Below, piece after piece: positions 7,846 to 16,378 of a stretch of 64,000 nt of DNA. The stretch covers positions 124,001-188,000 of the forward strand of contig SVGB01000001.1 of assembly GCA_015056565.1 (NCBI GenBank). Reading direction: 5' to 3'. The notes under the pieces were generated by a model that did not search any database, was not told the origin of the DNA, and was given only the letters and a program-made list of their open reading frames with translations. This DNA comes from Butyrivibrio sp. Its GTDB lineage: Bacteria > Bacillota > Clostridia > Lachnospirales > Lachnospiraceae. Within the stretch, counting starts at the first letter, position 1. Each line of letters opens with the position of its first letter. The position numbers and the translations under genes were made by a program.

Positions 7846-10206
7846 ATGGTTTTGTATCTTACAGGCAGTTTTATTCCTTATCAGGAAATAGATAGTTATG
7901 AGAAAAAAGATCCTGGGGAATGCTATGGCTTTTTCGAGGACCTTAAGCAGGAATGGCCTGAGTCTGCAAACATTCTGTATGTTCCCTGTGACCCCAAAGC
8001 AGATCGTGAAAATAACCATCAAAAAAGATGCCTTCTTGATGCATTCGAGATGAAGGATCTTAAAGTGTCAGAGCTTCGTATGCTGACAGATAAAGATAAG
8101 AAGGCTCTTCCAGAGCTTGTTGCCTGGGCAGATGTGATCTATCTTTCAGGTGGTCATGCGCCGGATCAGCTTGCTTTTATGAAAAGGCTGGGGCTTAAAG
8201 AAGCTCTTTTATCCTATGACGGAATCGTGATCGGACTAAGTGCTGGTTCTATGAACGCTGCATATAATGTATATCTTGTTCCGGAGCTTCAAGGAGAAGC
8301 CGCAGATCCTAACTATGTCCGCTTTTCTGAAGGCCTTGATCTTACCAATATTGAGCTGATACCACATTCAGAATATCTTAAGACCGTGACCCTTGATGGG
8401 AAAGATCTGATCAATGACGTGGTAATCCCGGACAGTTTCGGAAGCAGATTCTACATGATCACCGACGGCAGCTATTTTAAGGTGAAAAATGGCAAGACCA
8501 TCTTCAGAGGTGTTGGCGAACTTATAGAGGATGGCAAGATAACTCCTCTTAAGCCCGGGACCATAATTCCTCTGATGGGTGTTTATGAGCAGCCTGTTAT
8601 AAAGACAATCTTAGAAGACGTTTATGACCTTGTGGTCTCCGTCAATATCAACACCAATGTATGCGAGGTGTATCACGTAAGTGAGGAATTTAAGGAAGTT
8701 TTTGAGTCCGGCCGCCTTAAGTACAATGACATAAGCTTCAGGCTTTCGCAGCTTTTATGGGAAGAGGAACAGGCATATTTTCTTAGCAATGTAGCTCTTT
8801 CCAATGTGACAAAAGAGATGAAAGAAAAGGGCAATTTCGTAAGAACTGTCCATATCGAAACTCCTTCTGGCAGGCAGGCCAAGATCCTTCGTGTCAGAAA
8901 AGTTCCGGGGTATCCTGACTGGCTATTGTTTTTATTCTTTGACATCACCACTGCCCTTGACCACGACTGGCTTACAGATGAATATGCCAGAACCGGCTTT
9001 GTGGAGAGAGGAAAGCTCTTTTTAAAAGAGCGTCCCAAGGACGGCCACTTTTCCCTTGTTTATACCAATGTAAAGGGCTTTAAGGTTGTAAATGAACTCT
9101 TTGGCGATAAAAATGGTGATCTTGTCATCTACCAGACTAGAGATGTCATAAGAAAATATTTGAAGCCGCTTATACTTGCAAGACTGGAAAGTGACCACTT
9201 TGTCCTTATTACTTCTGATGAAAATCTAACTCCGGACAACTTGCGGTCCATGAGCAGACAGTCCTTTAAGACTGATTCAAAAGAGTTTAACTATGAGATC
9301 AGCTGCGGGATCTATTCAATCAAGAACAAAAAGCTAGAGATAACTCAGCTGATCGATGGTGCCAAGCTTGCAGAAAAGAGCATCGCCAGTGGAAAGAGCA
9401 ACCTGTTTGCCTATTATGACGACGCTATCAAGGACAATTATCTGCGGCAGATGACTCTTCTTGCTGATTTTGAAAAAAGCATCAAGGCAAAGGAGTTTGA
9501 ACCATATTATCAGCCTGTTGTTGACGCAAGGACAGGAGAAATAGTAAGCGCAGAAGTGCTGGTCAGATGGCCACATAAGGGCCTTGGAATGGTGCCTCCT
9601 TCTGATTTCATTCCAGTTCTTGAGTCTGAAGGCAAGATATCAATCCTTGATAAATACATGTTAGAACGCACAATGAAGCTGATACTAAGGTGCACCAGGA
9701 ATGGAAAAAAAGCTGTTCCCTGCGCTATCAATCTGTCCAGAATAGATTTTTATGATACTGCTTTTATTGAGAGTATATTCAAGAAGATAAAAGAGCTAAA
9801 GATAGACACAAGCCTTATCAGGTTCGAGGTTACTGAGTCTGCCTATGCAGATCTTGAGGCCAAAGCTATTGACTACCTGAGTGAGATGAAAAAACAGGGG
9901 ATAAAGATCCTTCTTGATGACTACGGCAGTGGAATGAGCTCCCTTTCAATGCTTGAGAGCTTTAGCTTTGATATCATCAAGCTGGATATGGGCTTTGTAA
10001 GAAAGATCGGAAAAAATCCCAAGGTGGAATCCATCATCATCACCACAATTGGTCTGGCCCACATGATCGGAGCCAAAGTTACCGCAGAAGGAGTTGAAAC
10101 CGAGCTGCAGTACAAGTTCCTAAAGAGCTATGACTGCGACTACATACAAGGATACTACTTCCATAAGCCGGTTCCTGAAGCTGAATTTGAGAAAATGCTA
10201 GGATAA
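7846..10206 (+). CDS. Peptidase S51-like / PAS-like / degenerate GGDEF / EAL fusion protein
   Basis: This 786-residue protein fuses unrelated modules. Residues 1-245 resemble peptidase family S51 (dipeptidase E/cyanophycinase): DVIYLSGGHAPDQ, the nucleophile motif GLSAGS (Ser132) and IPHSEY (His174). Residues about 250-365 look PAS-like. Residues about 370-500 form a GGDEF fold (FSLVYTNVKGFKVVNELFGD), but the signature reads RLESD, so cyclase activity is unlikely. Residues about 545-785 are an EAL domain with EVLVR in place of EALLR, then INLSR, FEVTES, DDYGSG, IKLDMGF and AEGVET. Most metal and base residues are kept, so c-di-GMP hydrolysis is plausible. No membrane segment is seen. It converges with the gene at 10209, with only two bases between stops. 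Confidence 0.85.
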   Translation: MVLYLTGSFIPYQEIDSYEKKDPGECYGFFEDLKQEWPESANILYVPCDPKADRENNHQKRCLLDAFEMKDLKVSELRMLTDKDKKALPELVAWADVIYLSGGHAPDQLAFMKRLGLKEALLSYDGIVIGLSAGSMNAAYNVYLVPELQGEAADPNYVRFSEGLDLTNIELIPHSEYLKTVTLDGKDLINDVVIPDSFGSRFYMITDGSYFKVKNGKTIFRGVGELIEDGKITPLKPGTIIPLMGVYEQPVIKTILEDVYDLVVSVNINTNVCEVYHVSEEFKEVFESGRLKYNDISFRLSQLLWEEEQAYFLSNVALSNVTKEMKEKGNFVRTVHIETPSGRQAKILRVRKVPGYPDWLLFLFFDITTALDHDWLTDEYARTGFVERGKLFLKERPKDGHFSLVYTNVKGFKVVNELFGDKNGDLVIYQTRDVIRKYLKPLILARLESDHFVLITSDENLTPDNLRSMSRQSFKTDSKEFNYEISCGIYSIKNKKLEITQLIDGAKLAEKSIASGKSNLFAYYDDAIKDNYLRQMTLLADFEKSIKAKEFEPYYQPVVDARTGEIVSAEVLVRWPHKGLGMVPPSDFIPVLESEGKISILDKYMLERTMKLILRCTRNGKKAVPCAINLSRIDFYDTAFIESIFKKIKELKIDTSLIRFEVTESAYADLEAKAIDYLSEMKKQGIKILLDDYGSGMSSLSMLESFSFDIIKLDMGFVRKIGKNPKVESIIITTIGLAHMIGAKVTAEGVETELQYKFLKSYDCDYIQGYYFHKPVPEAEFEKMLG

Positions 10207-10208
10207 CT

Positions 10209-11720
10209 TCATCTTTTCACCTGCTCAGAAAGTGATTCCTCCAAGAGCCTGGGATTCTCGATCAGAGTCTTCATAAGCCTGATTGAACGGGCATAGTAGA
10301 AGCCGTCAGATATTCTCTCATCTATTGTAAATGCCAGATCAAGCTCTTTTTTCATGGTGACATTTCCGTCCTGATCGTGGTAAGGCTTGAACTTCTTGGT
10401 TCCTATTATAATAAAGATTGAATTGGTTCCCCAGTTCATCAGGTGGTGATATCCAATATCAAGGCCAAGGGATCCAAGGTTTGACAGCACTACAGAACAC
10501 TGGTAAGGGTCTGTTGCTATAACAGACTGCGGCATCCAGCCGTGTCTGTCTAAAAACCTTGCTATAGCACCGATAAGGTGTTTACCCGGGATCTTCATAA
10601 TAAAGTTCATGGCTTCGGTGGACTCATCGTCCTCCTTCTTGCAGAGAGCTATCTGCTCTCTTACTTTATGACTTATGGTGAAAAGAGTGTCCGTATCCTC
10701 TGCAACAATCCTTGCAAGAGTCTCATCTGCATCATCCCTGAACTCTTTTTTTACCGTAAAAGCTGCCGTGACACCTCTTCTCTGGTACATGGTCTGGTTG
10801 GCGATAAAACGGTTCATCTGAGGTCTTTGCCTTATGGTCCTGAGAGCCGCTGCTATAATTATGTCAAAGATAGCAATTCTTTCATCAGGATGCTCTTTGT
10901 TATAGTTTCTTATGTATTCCTCTGTACCTGCAATTTCCACTGAGAGCTTCATATAGGCCTCATTGTCACATCTGTTTGGATACATCAGTGGCATAATGTA
11001 GTGCATGGAATCTATGTCTCTTATAAGCTCTCCGTCACGCCGATCTCCGATTCTTCTTTTTCCCAATTTAATATCCCTTCCAAATAAAACAATTTCCAGA
11101 AACAAATAAAGTATAACTGCAGCACATACATCGATAAAGGAATGCTGCTTAACAAAACACACCGATATGCATATCATAAATGACCACAGGGCTAAGAGAA
11201 CCTTTTTTATGAGCTTGTGATCTCTTGCTGCAAGATGCGCTGACAAAACAGCCAGGGTATATCCCACATGAAGCGACGGACAAACTCCCGTAGGTGTATC
11301 CACCTTATAAATATACCCCAGAAGCCTTGTAAGAACGTTATCATGTGTAAAAGCTTCCGGCCTCATGTTCTGAACAGAGGGCCACAGGATATAAGTGATG
11401 ACAGCTATTATCTGCATACCTACGATGAGCTTTTGCGCCCTGACAAAGCCCTTTATGTCAAATAGCACAAAATAAAGGAGCGACAATACCATGAAAAAAT
11501 ACCAGGATACATAGAATATAACAAAATATTCATTGAAAGGTATCAGATCATCGATCCTGCTGTGGACCACGTGACAGCTGCTCTCCGGGATAAAATTCTC
11601 TGTCACGAGATACATGACAAGGTATCCTACCCACCCCAGCAGCAACAGTAAATGCCTGTATTCATCACTTGTAATATTGGATAGTCTTAGTTTTCTATAA
11701 TCAACAACCGGTTTTTTCAT
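10209..11720 (-). CDS. PAP2/Aur1-like membrane phosphatase-transferase fused to E2-like acyltransferase fold
   Basis: The product has 503 residues. Residues about 20-215 have several membrane segments and PAP2-superfamily motifs: Arg120-Pro, CPSLHVGY (residues 147-154) and HSFID (His193, Asp197). The PSLHV form recalls the Aur1/inositol-phosphorylceramide-synthase branch, not the usual PSGH. From about residue 220 (GKRRIGDRRDG) the protein resembles the stand-alone 2-oxoacid dehydrogenase E2/chloramphenicol acetyltransferase-like family. The canonical DHRxxDG catalytic loop reads DERISDG here, so the catalytic histidine is replaced by Glu. Phospholipid headgroup or acyl chemistry at the membrane is inferred. 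Its ATG overlaps the PlsC-like stop (TAATG), so the two are translationally coupled. Confidence 0.8.
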   Translation of the reverse strand: MKKPVVDYRKLRLSNITSDEYRHLLLLLGWVGYLVMYLVTENFIPESSCHVVHSRIDDLIPFNEYFVIFYVSWYFFMVLSLLYFVLFDIKGFVRAQKLIVGMQIIAVITYILWPSVQNMRPEAFTHDNVLTRLLGYIYKVDTPTGVCPSLHVGYTLAVLSAHLAARDHKLIKKVLLALWSFMICISVCFVKQHSFIDVCAAVILYLFLEIVLFGRDIKLGKRRIGDRRDGELIRDIDSMHYIMPLMYPNRCDNEAYMKLSVEIAGTEEYIRNYNKEHPDERIAIFDIIIAAALRTIRQRPQMNRFIANQTMYQRRGVTAAFTVKKEFRDDADETLARIVAEDTDTLFTISHKVREQIALCKKEDDESTEAMNFIMKIPGKHLIGAIARFLDRHGWMPQSVIATDPYQCSVVLSNLGSLGLDIGYHHLMNWGTNSIFIIIGTKKFKPYHDQDGNVTMKKELDLAFTIDERISDGFYYARSIRLMKTLIENPRLLEESLSEQVKR

Positions 11721-12478
11721 TATAATCTTTCATTAAACGGATAATCTTTTTTTGAAACATTGGGGTAAGGCACCACCCGGTGTCTTGGCTGGGCGTAAGC
11801 AAGCTCTGATATGCTCTCCTGAAGATACTTACATATCCTCTCAGTTTCATCTTTTTGGGGAGCCTTAGGGTCGTACATTATGGGCTTTCCAAATACCAGC
11901 TTGTGAAGTCCGGGGCAGACATACATAGGCACAAAAGGGACAGGCTCTTTATACTGTCTGTAGTAGTACTTGGCCACATGGACAAATCCCCTCTGAAACT
12001 CATGAACTATATTGTTATATTCTGTGTAGTCCTCAGGAAAAATAACAATCATAGCTCCCTCTTTAAGCTTGTCGCAGGATAGCTGAAAGGTCTTCATGAC
12101 GCGCTTATCCCTGTAAACAGGCAGTGTATCTGCATTAGTAAAAATAATCTCCGCAAGGCCCGGGATCATATATGAAAAGAGCCTGTAAAAAGGCCTTAGG
12201 AGAGCCGGCTTTTTTGACCAGAAATCCTTGTAGGCATAGTCTGCAACCTGCTCTCTTTCCATCATCTCAGAAATACACCAGGTGTAGTGTTTCCTGGGAA
12301 AATAAAGCTCTGCTGCAATAGGGCCATAGGCCTGGGAGTGATTGCCAACAACTATTGCAGGCCCGTCAGGAAGGTTCTCGCCTTTTTCTGTCTGATATGC
12401 AGGTATCACAATGGATACTATCTTCCTTGCTATCCTGTACACTATGTGTTTCAATTTCCACCTCCGGATGGGATTCAT
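11720..12478 (-). CDS. PlsC-like lysophospholipid acyltransferase with altered motifs
   Basis: The 252-residue protein has the 1-acylglycerol-3-phosphate acyltransferase layout. AIVVGNHSQAYGPIA stands for motif I, although the usual NHxxxxD aspartate is Gly. VIFPEDYTEYN stands for FPEGxR, and FVPMYVCPGL plus FGKPIMYDP for the later motifs. An N-terminal amphipathic or hydrophobic segment (IVSIVIPAY) would place it at the inner face of the membrane. The changed motif I makes standard acyl transfer uncertain. It is the first gene of a two-gene unit with the PAP2-E2 fusion, which suggests a shared role in making or remodelling a membrane lipid. Confidence 0.75.
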   Translation of the reverse strand: MNPIRRWKLKHIVYRIARKIVSIVIPAYQTEKGENLPDGPAIVVGNHSQAYGPIAAELYFPRKHYTWCISEMMEREQVADYAYKDFWSKKPALLRPFYRLFSYMIPGLAEIIFTNADTLPVYRDKRVMKTFQLSCDKLKEGAMIVIFPEDYTEYNNIVHEFQRGFVHVAKYYYRQYKEPVPFVPMYVCPGLHKLVFGKPIMYDPKAPQKDETERICKYLQESISELAYAQPRHRVVPYPNVSKKDYPFNERL

Positions 12479-12588
12479 TTCCCAAAATAAGAGTATAACC
12501 TATTTTATACGAATGAAAAATAGTAGGGAAATTTTTTTGATTTATGACTATAATAAGAAAAGAAAAACATGTTTGGGAGAGCCAGGTT

Positions 12589-12786
12589 ATGAATATTCAT
12601 CTTTGCAAAGGGGACGAGACTTTAGAACAGGCCCTGCAATATGTCAATGAACACGACAAAGAAAATAAAAAATATACCTTTGATAAGGAGTCTGACAGAT
12701 GCTACATAGGAGATGATGCCTTTGTATCAGCACCTGTACTTATCAATTACAAGAATACCTACTACGCACTTCACGAAGTAGAATGA
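12589..12786 (+). CDS. Small hypothetical protein, 65 residues
   Basis: A short frame starts at ATG 12589 with GGAG nine bases upstream; an in-frame ATG at 12544 is also possible but has no Shine-Dalgarno. The product is acidic and soluble (begins MNIHLCKGDETLEQAL), with no motif I recognise. It sits alone in the 367-base stretch between the divergent PlsC-like gene and the convergent phosphatase gene, and is followed by a hairpin at 12805. The codon use looks like the neighbours. It may be real, but evidence is thin. Confidence 0.5.
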   Translation: MNIHLCKGDETLEQALQYVNEHDKENKKYTFDKESDRCYIGDDAFVSAPVLINYKNTYYALHEVE

Positions 12787-12804
12787 TCAGGTGCGCAAAC
12801 AAAG

Positions 12805-12826
12805 AGAGACGGTATGAGCCATCTCT
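12805..12826. terminator. Hairpin between convergent genes
   Basis: The 8-bp stem (AGAGACGG / CCATCTCT, one G-U pair) with a six-base loop is followed on the plus strand by ATCTTTTC and on the minus strand by CTTTGTTT. It lies between the small plus-strand gene and the 3' end of the minus-strand phosphatase gene and could end both. Confidence 0.5.
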
Positions 12827-12845
12827 ATCTTTTCTCATTCATGTA

Positions 12846-13421
12846 TTACTGTATATCCTCTATTAGTCTTCTCTTGCCACCTATAGATTCGTAGACAAAT
12901 ATCTCGCAGTTCTTCGGCCTTGGGCGCCAGATGATACCGCTCTTTTTATTTTCAAGATAACCTCTTATAGGTCTTATGATGCCTCCATGACAGGCCACCA
13001 GTACATTCTCGTAGTCCTTCTTTTCAAGGTCTTCAATAAAGGATGCTGTCCTTTCACGCATCTGCTTAATAGTCTCAACTCCCTCAGGTGCCGGGAATAT
13101 CTCTGGCATGGACCAATAGGCGATCATCCTTGGTCCTGTGGCAAAATAGCCCATAAGCTCATACTTACCAAAATCTGCCTCAATGATCCTCTCATCGGTT
13201 ATGATCTGATCCTCGCTGACATTACCAATTATGGATGCAGTTTTGACCGCCCTTATAAGGGGGCTTGAATAGACCGCATCAAACTTAATATCTCCAAGCT
13301 GTTTTCTTCTCTCAGTAGCCTGAGCTATTCCAACTTCATTAAGAGGAATATCACTTCTGCCCTGCATCATTCTCTTTTTGTTATAGTCTGTCTGTCCGTG
13401 TCTTGTTAAATATATCTTCAT
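12846..13421 (-). CDS. Histidine phosphatase (phosphoglycerate mutase-like)
   Basis: The 191-residue protein begins MKIYLTRHGQTDYNKK with the RHG phospho-acceptor histidine near residue 8, followed by MQGRSDIPLNEVG. A second catalytic histidine lies in LVACHGGIIR. This is the branch-1 histidine phosphatase fold, with broad activity on phosphorylated metabolites; the substrate is not predictable. Its ATG overlaps the rsgA stop by four bases, so it is the last gene of the long priA-to-rsgA operon. In many Firmicutes the gene after rsgA is rpe, so this is a different occupant. Confidence 0.85.
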   Translation of the reverse strand: MKIYLTRHGQTDYNKKRMMQGRSDIPLNEVGIAQATERRKQLGDIKFDAVYSSPLIRAVKTASIIGNVSEDQIITDERIIEADFGKYELMGYFATGPRMIAYWSMPEIFPAPEGVETIKQMRERTASFIEDLEKKDYENVLVACHGGIIRPIRGYLENKKSGIIWRPRPKNCEIFVYESIGGKRRLIEDIQ

Positions 13422-14335
13422 CTCTTTTTTCCTTTTGAATAATCTGGTCTTGCGCCCTTAAGTTCAGAATAGATAACCTTGTAGTTGTCGTATCTGACCT
13501 TTGAAACTTTTCCTTCTTTTACAGCATTTTTAACGCCGCAGTCTGGCTCAGCAATATGCGAGCAGCCTCCGAATCTGCATTCCGGTTCATATTCTACAAA
13601 CTCAGGATAATAATTCATAAGTGAATCTGTATTTACATCCCGAAGCTCTAGTGACGTAAATCCCGGGGTGTCTATTATGAAGGTTTCTTCCTCATCATCT
13701 GTAAGTTCTTTTACCAAAAACAGCTCTGAATGCCTTGTTGTGTTCTTGCCTCTGTCGATCTTTTTTGAAAGTTCTCCAGTCTGCATGCTGGCATCAGGTA
13801 CCAGTTTATTTAAAAGAGATGACTTGCCTACGCCACTTGGTCCTGCCAGAGTAGAAGTCTTCCCTTTCAAAAGAGCTTTGAGCGCATCAAGACCTCGTTC
13901 CTCTTTGACACTTATAAACAGAACCTTATATCCGCACTTTTCGTAGGCATCAAAAAGCTCCTGCTGTTCCTCCCCCGTAGCTATATCCTGCTTGTTAAAG
14001 CAGATGATAACAGGAAGTCCCACCTGTCTCATGGTTATAAGGAACTTATCAAGAAGGTTGTAATTGGGGTTTGGTTTAACGATGGCAAACAAAATAACCG
14101 CCTGGTCTACATTGGCAACAGGCGGTCTTATAAGCATATTGGACCTTGGCAGGATCTTTACAAGATTGCCCTGCCTCTTGTCCTCATCTATTATTTCAAT
14201 TTCTACATTATCGCCTACTATTGGTTTTATACCATCTTTGCGAAAGATCCCTTTGGCCTTGCATTCATAAACTAAAGGCCCCTTGACCTCCACATAGTAA
14301 AAACCGGCGATACCCTTAACAATCCTTCCCTGCAT
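13418..14335 (-). CDS. rsgA: RsgA, 30S ribosome-maturation GTPase
   Basis: The 305-residue product is a circularly permuted GTPase that helps late 30S assembly. It has an N-terminal OB-fold (VGDNVEIEII), NKQD (G4) before GPSGVGKSSLLN (G1) and DTPGF (G3), which is the permuted order. It ends with a zinc-binding cluster (CRFGGCSHIAEPDCGV). The gene lies six bases after prkC, in the usual order prpC-prkC-rsgA, and overlaps the following phosphatase gene by four bases. Confidence 0.97.
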   Translation of the reverse strand: MQGRIVKGIAGFYYVEVKGPLVYECKAKGIFRKDGIKPIVGDNVEIEIIDEDKRQGNLVKILPRSNMLIRPPVANVDQAVILFAIVKPNPNYNLLDKFLITMRQVGLPVIICFNKQDIATGEEQQELFDAYEKCGYKVLFISVKEERGLDALKALLKGKTSTLAGPSGVGKSSLLNKLVPDASMQTGELSKKIDRGKNTTRHSELFLVKELTDDEEETFIIDTPGFTSLELRDVNTDSLMNYYPEFVEYEPECRFGGCSHIAEPDCGVKNAVKEGKVSKVRYDNYKVIYSELKGARPDYSKGKKR

Positions 14336-14341
14336 AAAGGG

Positions 14342-16378
14342 TTAATTCTCCTGAGTAAATGTCACTGCTCTGGTTACTGTGTACTCTACGCTGTCTCCAC
14401 CGGTGGTCTCTCCCGTATCAGGATTGGTGGTAGTTGGAGTTGTTGCAGTATAGACAAATGTGATTGTTCCTGTAGGTGCTGTTATGCCCTTGTAAGTGCC
14501 CTGAACAGGGAAATCAGATGTTGTGGTGCTAAGAAGTGTAGTGCCATCTGATGTTACCAGGGTAACCTTGACAGGAATGCCATAATTGTAGTTCTCGCCT
14601 TCAGTAGGTGCAGAAATATCGGCGTTATAACTGTATGTAACACTTGCAGGTCCTGTTGAGAGCTCCATGTTGATCTTGGTACCCTCTGATACTGGTGTGC
14701 CAAAAGCAATGCTCTGGGCACAGATCTTACCTGTAAGATTGGCATCCTCGTTGGATGTCTGAACGATGGTTCCCTGCTGAAGTCCTGCTTCAACAAGAGC
14801 GATAACTGCGTCCTCTTCTGTCATGCCAATAACATTGGGAACTGTAACCTGTCCCTCTGATATTGCAGTTGAAACCTCTGTGGTCGCTGCAGATGCGCTG
14901 TGGTTTGAGCCATCGCTGATATAGACCTTGATCGTTGATCCGCTCTTTGCTCTCTCCCCTGCAGAAGGAGAAGTTGAAACTACTGTATCCTTGGCAGCTG
15001 TATTCTTGGAATCTGCCTCTTTACTAACCTTAAAGCCCTTATCATCCTGAAGGATCGAAACGGCCTCTGCATATGTCTTGCCAGTAACATCAGGGATCTG
15101 TATGCCATCTGCATTGTCCCCTGAATCTGCTGTGACGGACTGTGCTGCGCTTGGATCCTCTGACGCCTCATCAGATGCGCCAAACAGTCCAAGACTCCTT
15201 CCAAGGAGAAGTAAAACTATAAATCCAACAAGCGCGGCTGAAATGATAGCCATGATGATGGTCATCTTTTCTATCTTGCTGCTACCCTGGTTAGATGAAG
15301 AACTGCGGCGATTTCTGTTTCGCGGCCTGTCGTAGTCATAAAGGTCATCCATCTCGTCGTAGTCAGATCTCTTTTTCCTGCGGCCGCTGTTGTAGTCATC
15401 GTAATGGTCATCTTCGTCGTACTCGCCCATGACGTCGGCCTTAAGTCTCATCTGCTCAGTGTCTGACAGTCTCTCACTGGTCTCAGCCACCTCTTCCTCA
15501 GATGCAACTCTTGTAGCACCCTCTTCATCAGGATCCACAAGATTAACAAAATCCTTGTCAGGAGTAATAAGTGATCTCTTAAGGTCTGCAATGAGCTCTG
15601 CTGCGCTCTGATAACGTCTGTCAGGGCTCTTCTGGCAGCACTTAAGGACAATCTTTTCAACACTTATAGGAATCTCGTCATTGTACTCAACAGGGCTTGG
15701 CAGATCCTCCTGAATGTGTTTGATGGCAATAGCAACAGTGGTATCGCCATTAAAAGGAACTCTTCCTGTAAGCATCTCAAACAGTGTGATACCAAGTGAA
15801 TAGATATCACTCTTGGCATCACTGTAGCCGCCTCTTGCCTGCTCTGGAGAGGTGTAGTGAACAGAACCCATGACATTGGAAGTTATGGTGTTGCTGGTGG
15901 CAGCCTTGGCAATACCAAAGTCTGTAACCTTAACCTTGCCTTCCTTGCTGATCATAATGTTCTGAGGCTTGATATCCCTGTGGATAATGCCATTGTTATG
16001 GGCAGCCTCAAGGCCCATTGCAACCTGGATTGCAATACTGACAGCCTCTTTTACAGAGAGGCGGGATTTCTTTTCAATATATTTCTTTAATGTGATGCCA
16101 TCAACCAGCTCCATTACTATGTAGTTGATGCCATCCTCATCGCCAACGTCATAGACATTAACAGTGTTTGGATGCAAGAGTCCTGCTGTGGACTGAGCCT
16201 CCACGCGGAACTTGGAAACGAAGTTCTCATTCTCAGAAAACTCCTGCTTAAGCACCTTCACTGCCACAAGCCTGTTTAATTTATGATCTTTTGCCTTATA
16301 TACATCGGACATTCCGCCGGTGCCGATCTTTTCAAGCACCTCATAGCGATCGCCGATCACCATCCCTATCTTAACCAT
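14342..16378 (-). CDS. prkC: PASTA-domain Ser/Thr protein kinase (PrkC/Stk type)
   Basis: The 678-residue membrane kinase has a Hanks-type domain at residues about 10-265, with GTGGMSDVY, VAVKVLK, HRDIKPQNIM and DFGIAK. A charged linker leads to one transmembrane segment near residues 370-392. Two extracellular PASTA domains follow: IPDVTGKTYAEAV and VPNVIGMTEEDAV. The C-terminal domain of about 100 residues is Ser/Thr-rich and Ig-like. PASTA kinases sense muropeptides or lipid II and control growth and division. Only two PASTA repeats are seen, fewer than the three of Bacillus PrkC. The gene overlaps the prpC stop by eight bases. Confidence 0.95.
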   Translation of the reverse strand: MVKIGMVIGDRYEVLEKIGTGGMSDVYKAKDHKLNRLVAVKVLKQEFSENENFVSKFRVEAQSTAGLLHPNTVNVYDVGDEDGINYIVMELVDGITLKKYIEKKSRLSVKEAVSIAIQVAMGLEAAHNNGIIHRDIKPQNIMISKEGKVKVTDFGIAKAATSNTITSNVMGSVHYTSPEQARGGYSDAKSDIYSLGITLFEMLTGRVPFNGDTTVAIAIKHIQEDLPSPVEYNDEIPISVEKIVLKCCQKSPDRRYQSAAELIADLKRSLITPDKDFVNLVDPDEEGATRVASEEEVAETSERLSDTEQMRLKADVMGEYDEDDHYDDYNSGRRKKRSDYDEMDDLYDYDRPRNRNRRSSSSNQGSSKIEKMTIIMAIISAALVGFIVLLLLGRSLGLFGASDEASEDPSAAQSVTADSGDNADGIQIPDVTGKTYAEAVSILQDDKGFKVSKEADSKNTAAKDTVVSTSPSAGERAKSGSTIKVYISDGSNHSASAATTEVSTAISEGQVTVPNVIGMTEEDAVIALVEAGLQQGTIVQTSNEDANLTGKICAQSIAFGTPVSEGTKINMELSTGPASVTYSYNADISAPTEGENYNYGIPVKVTLVTSDGTTLLSTTTSDFPVQGTYKGITAPTGTITFVYTATTPTTTNPDTGETTGGDSVEYTVTRAVTFTQEN

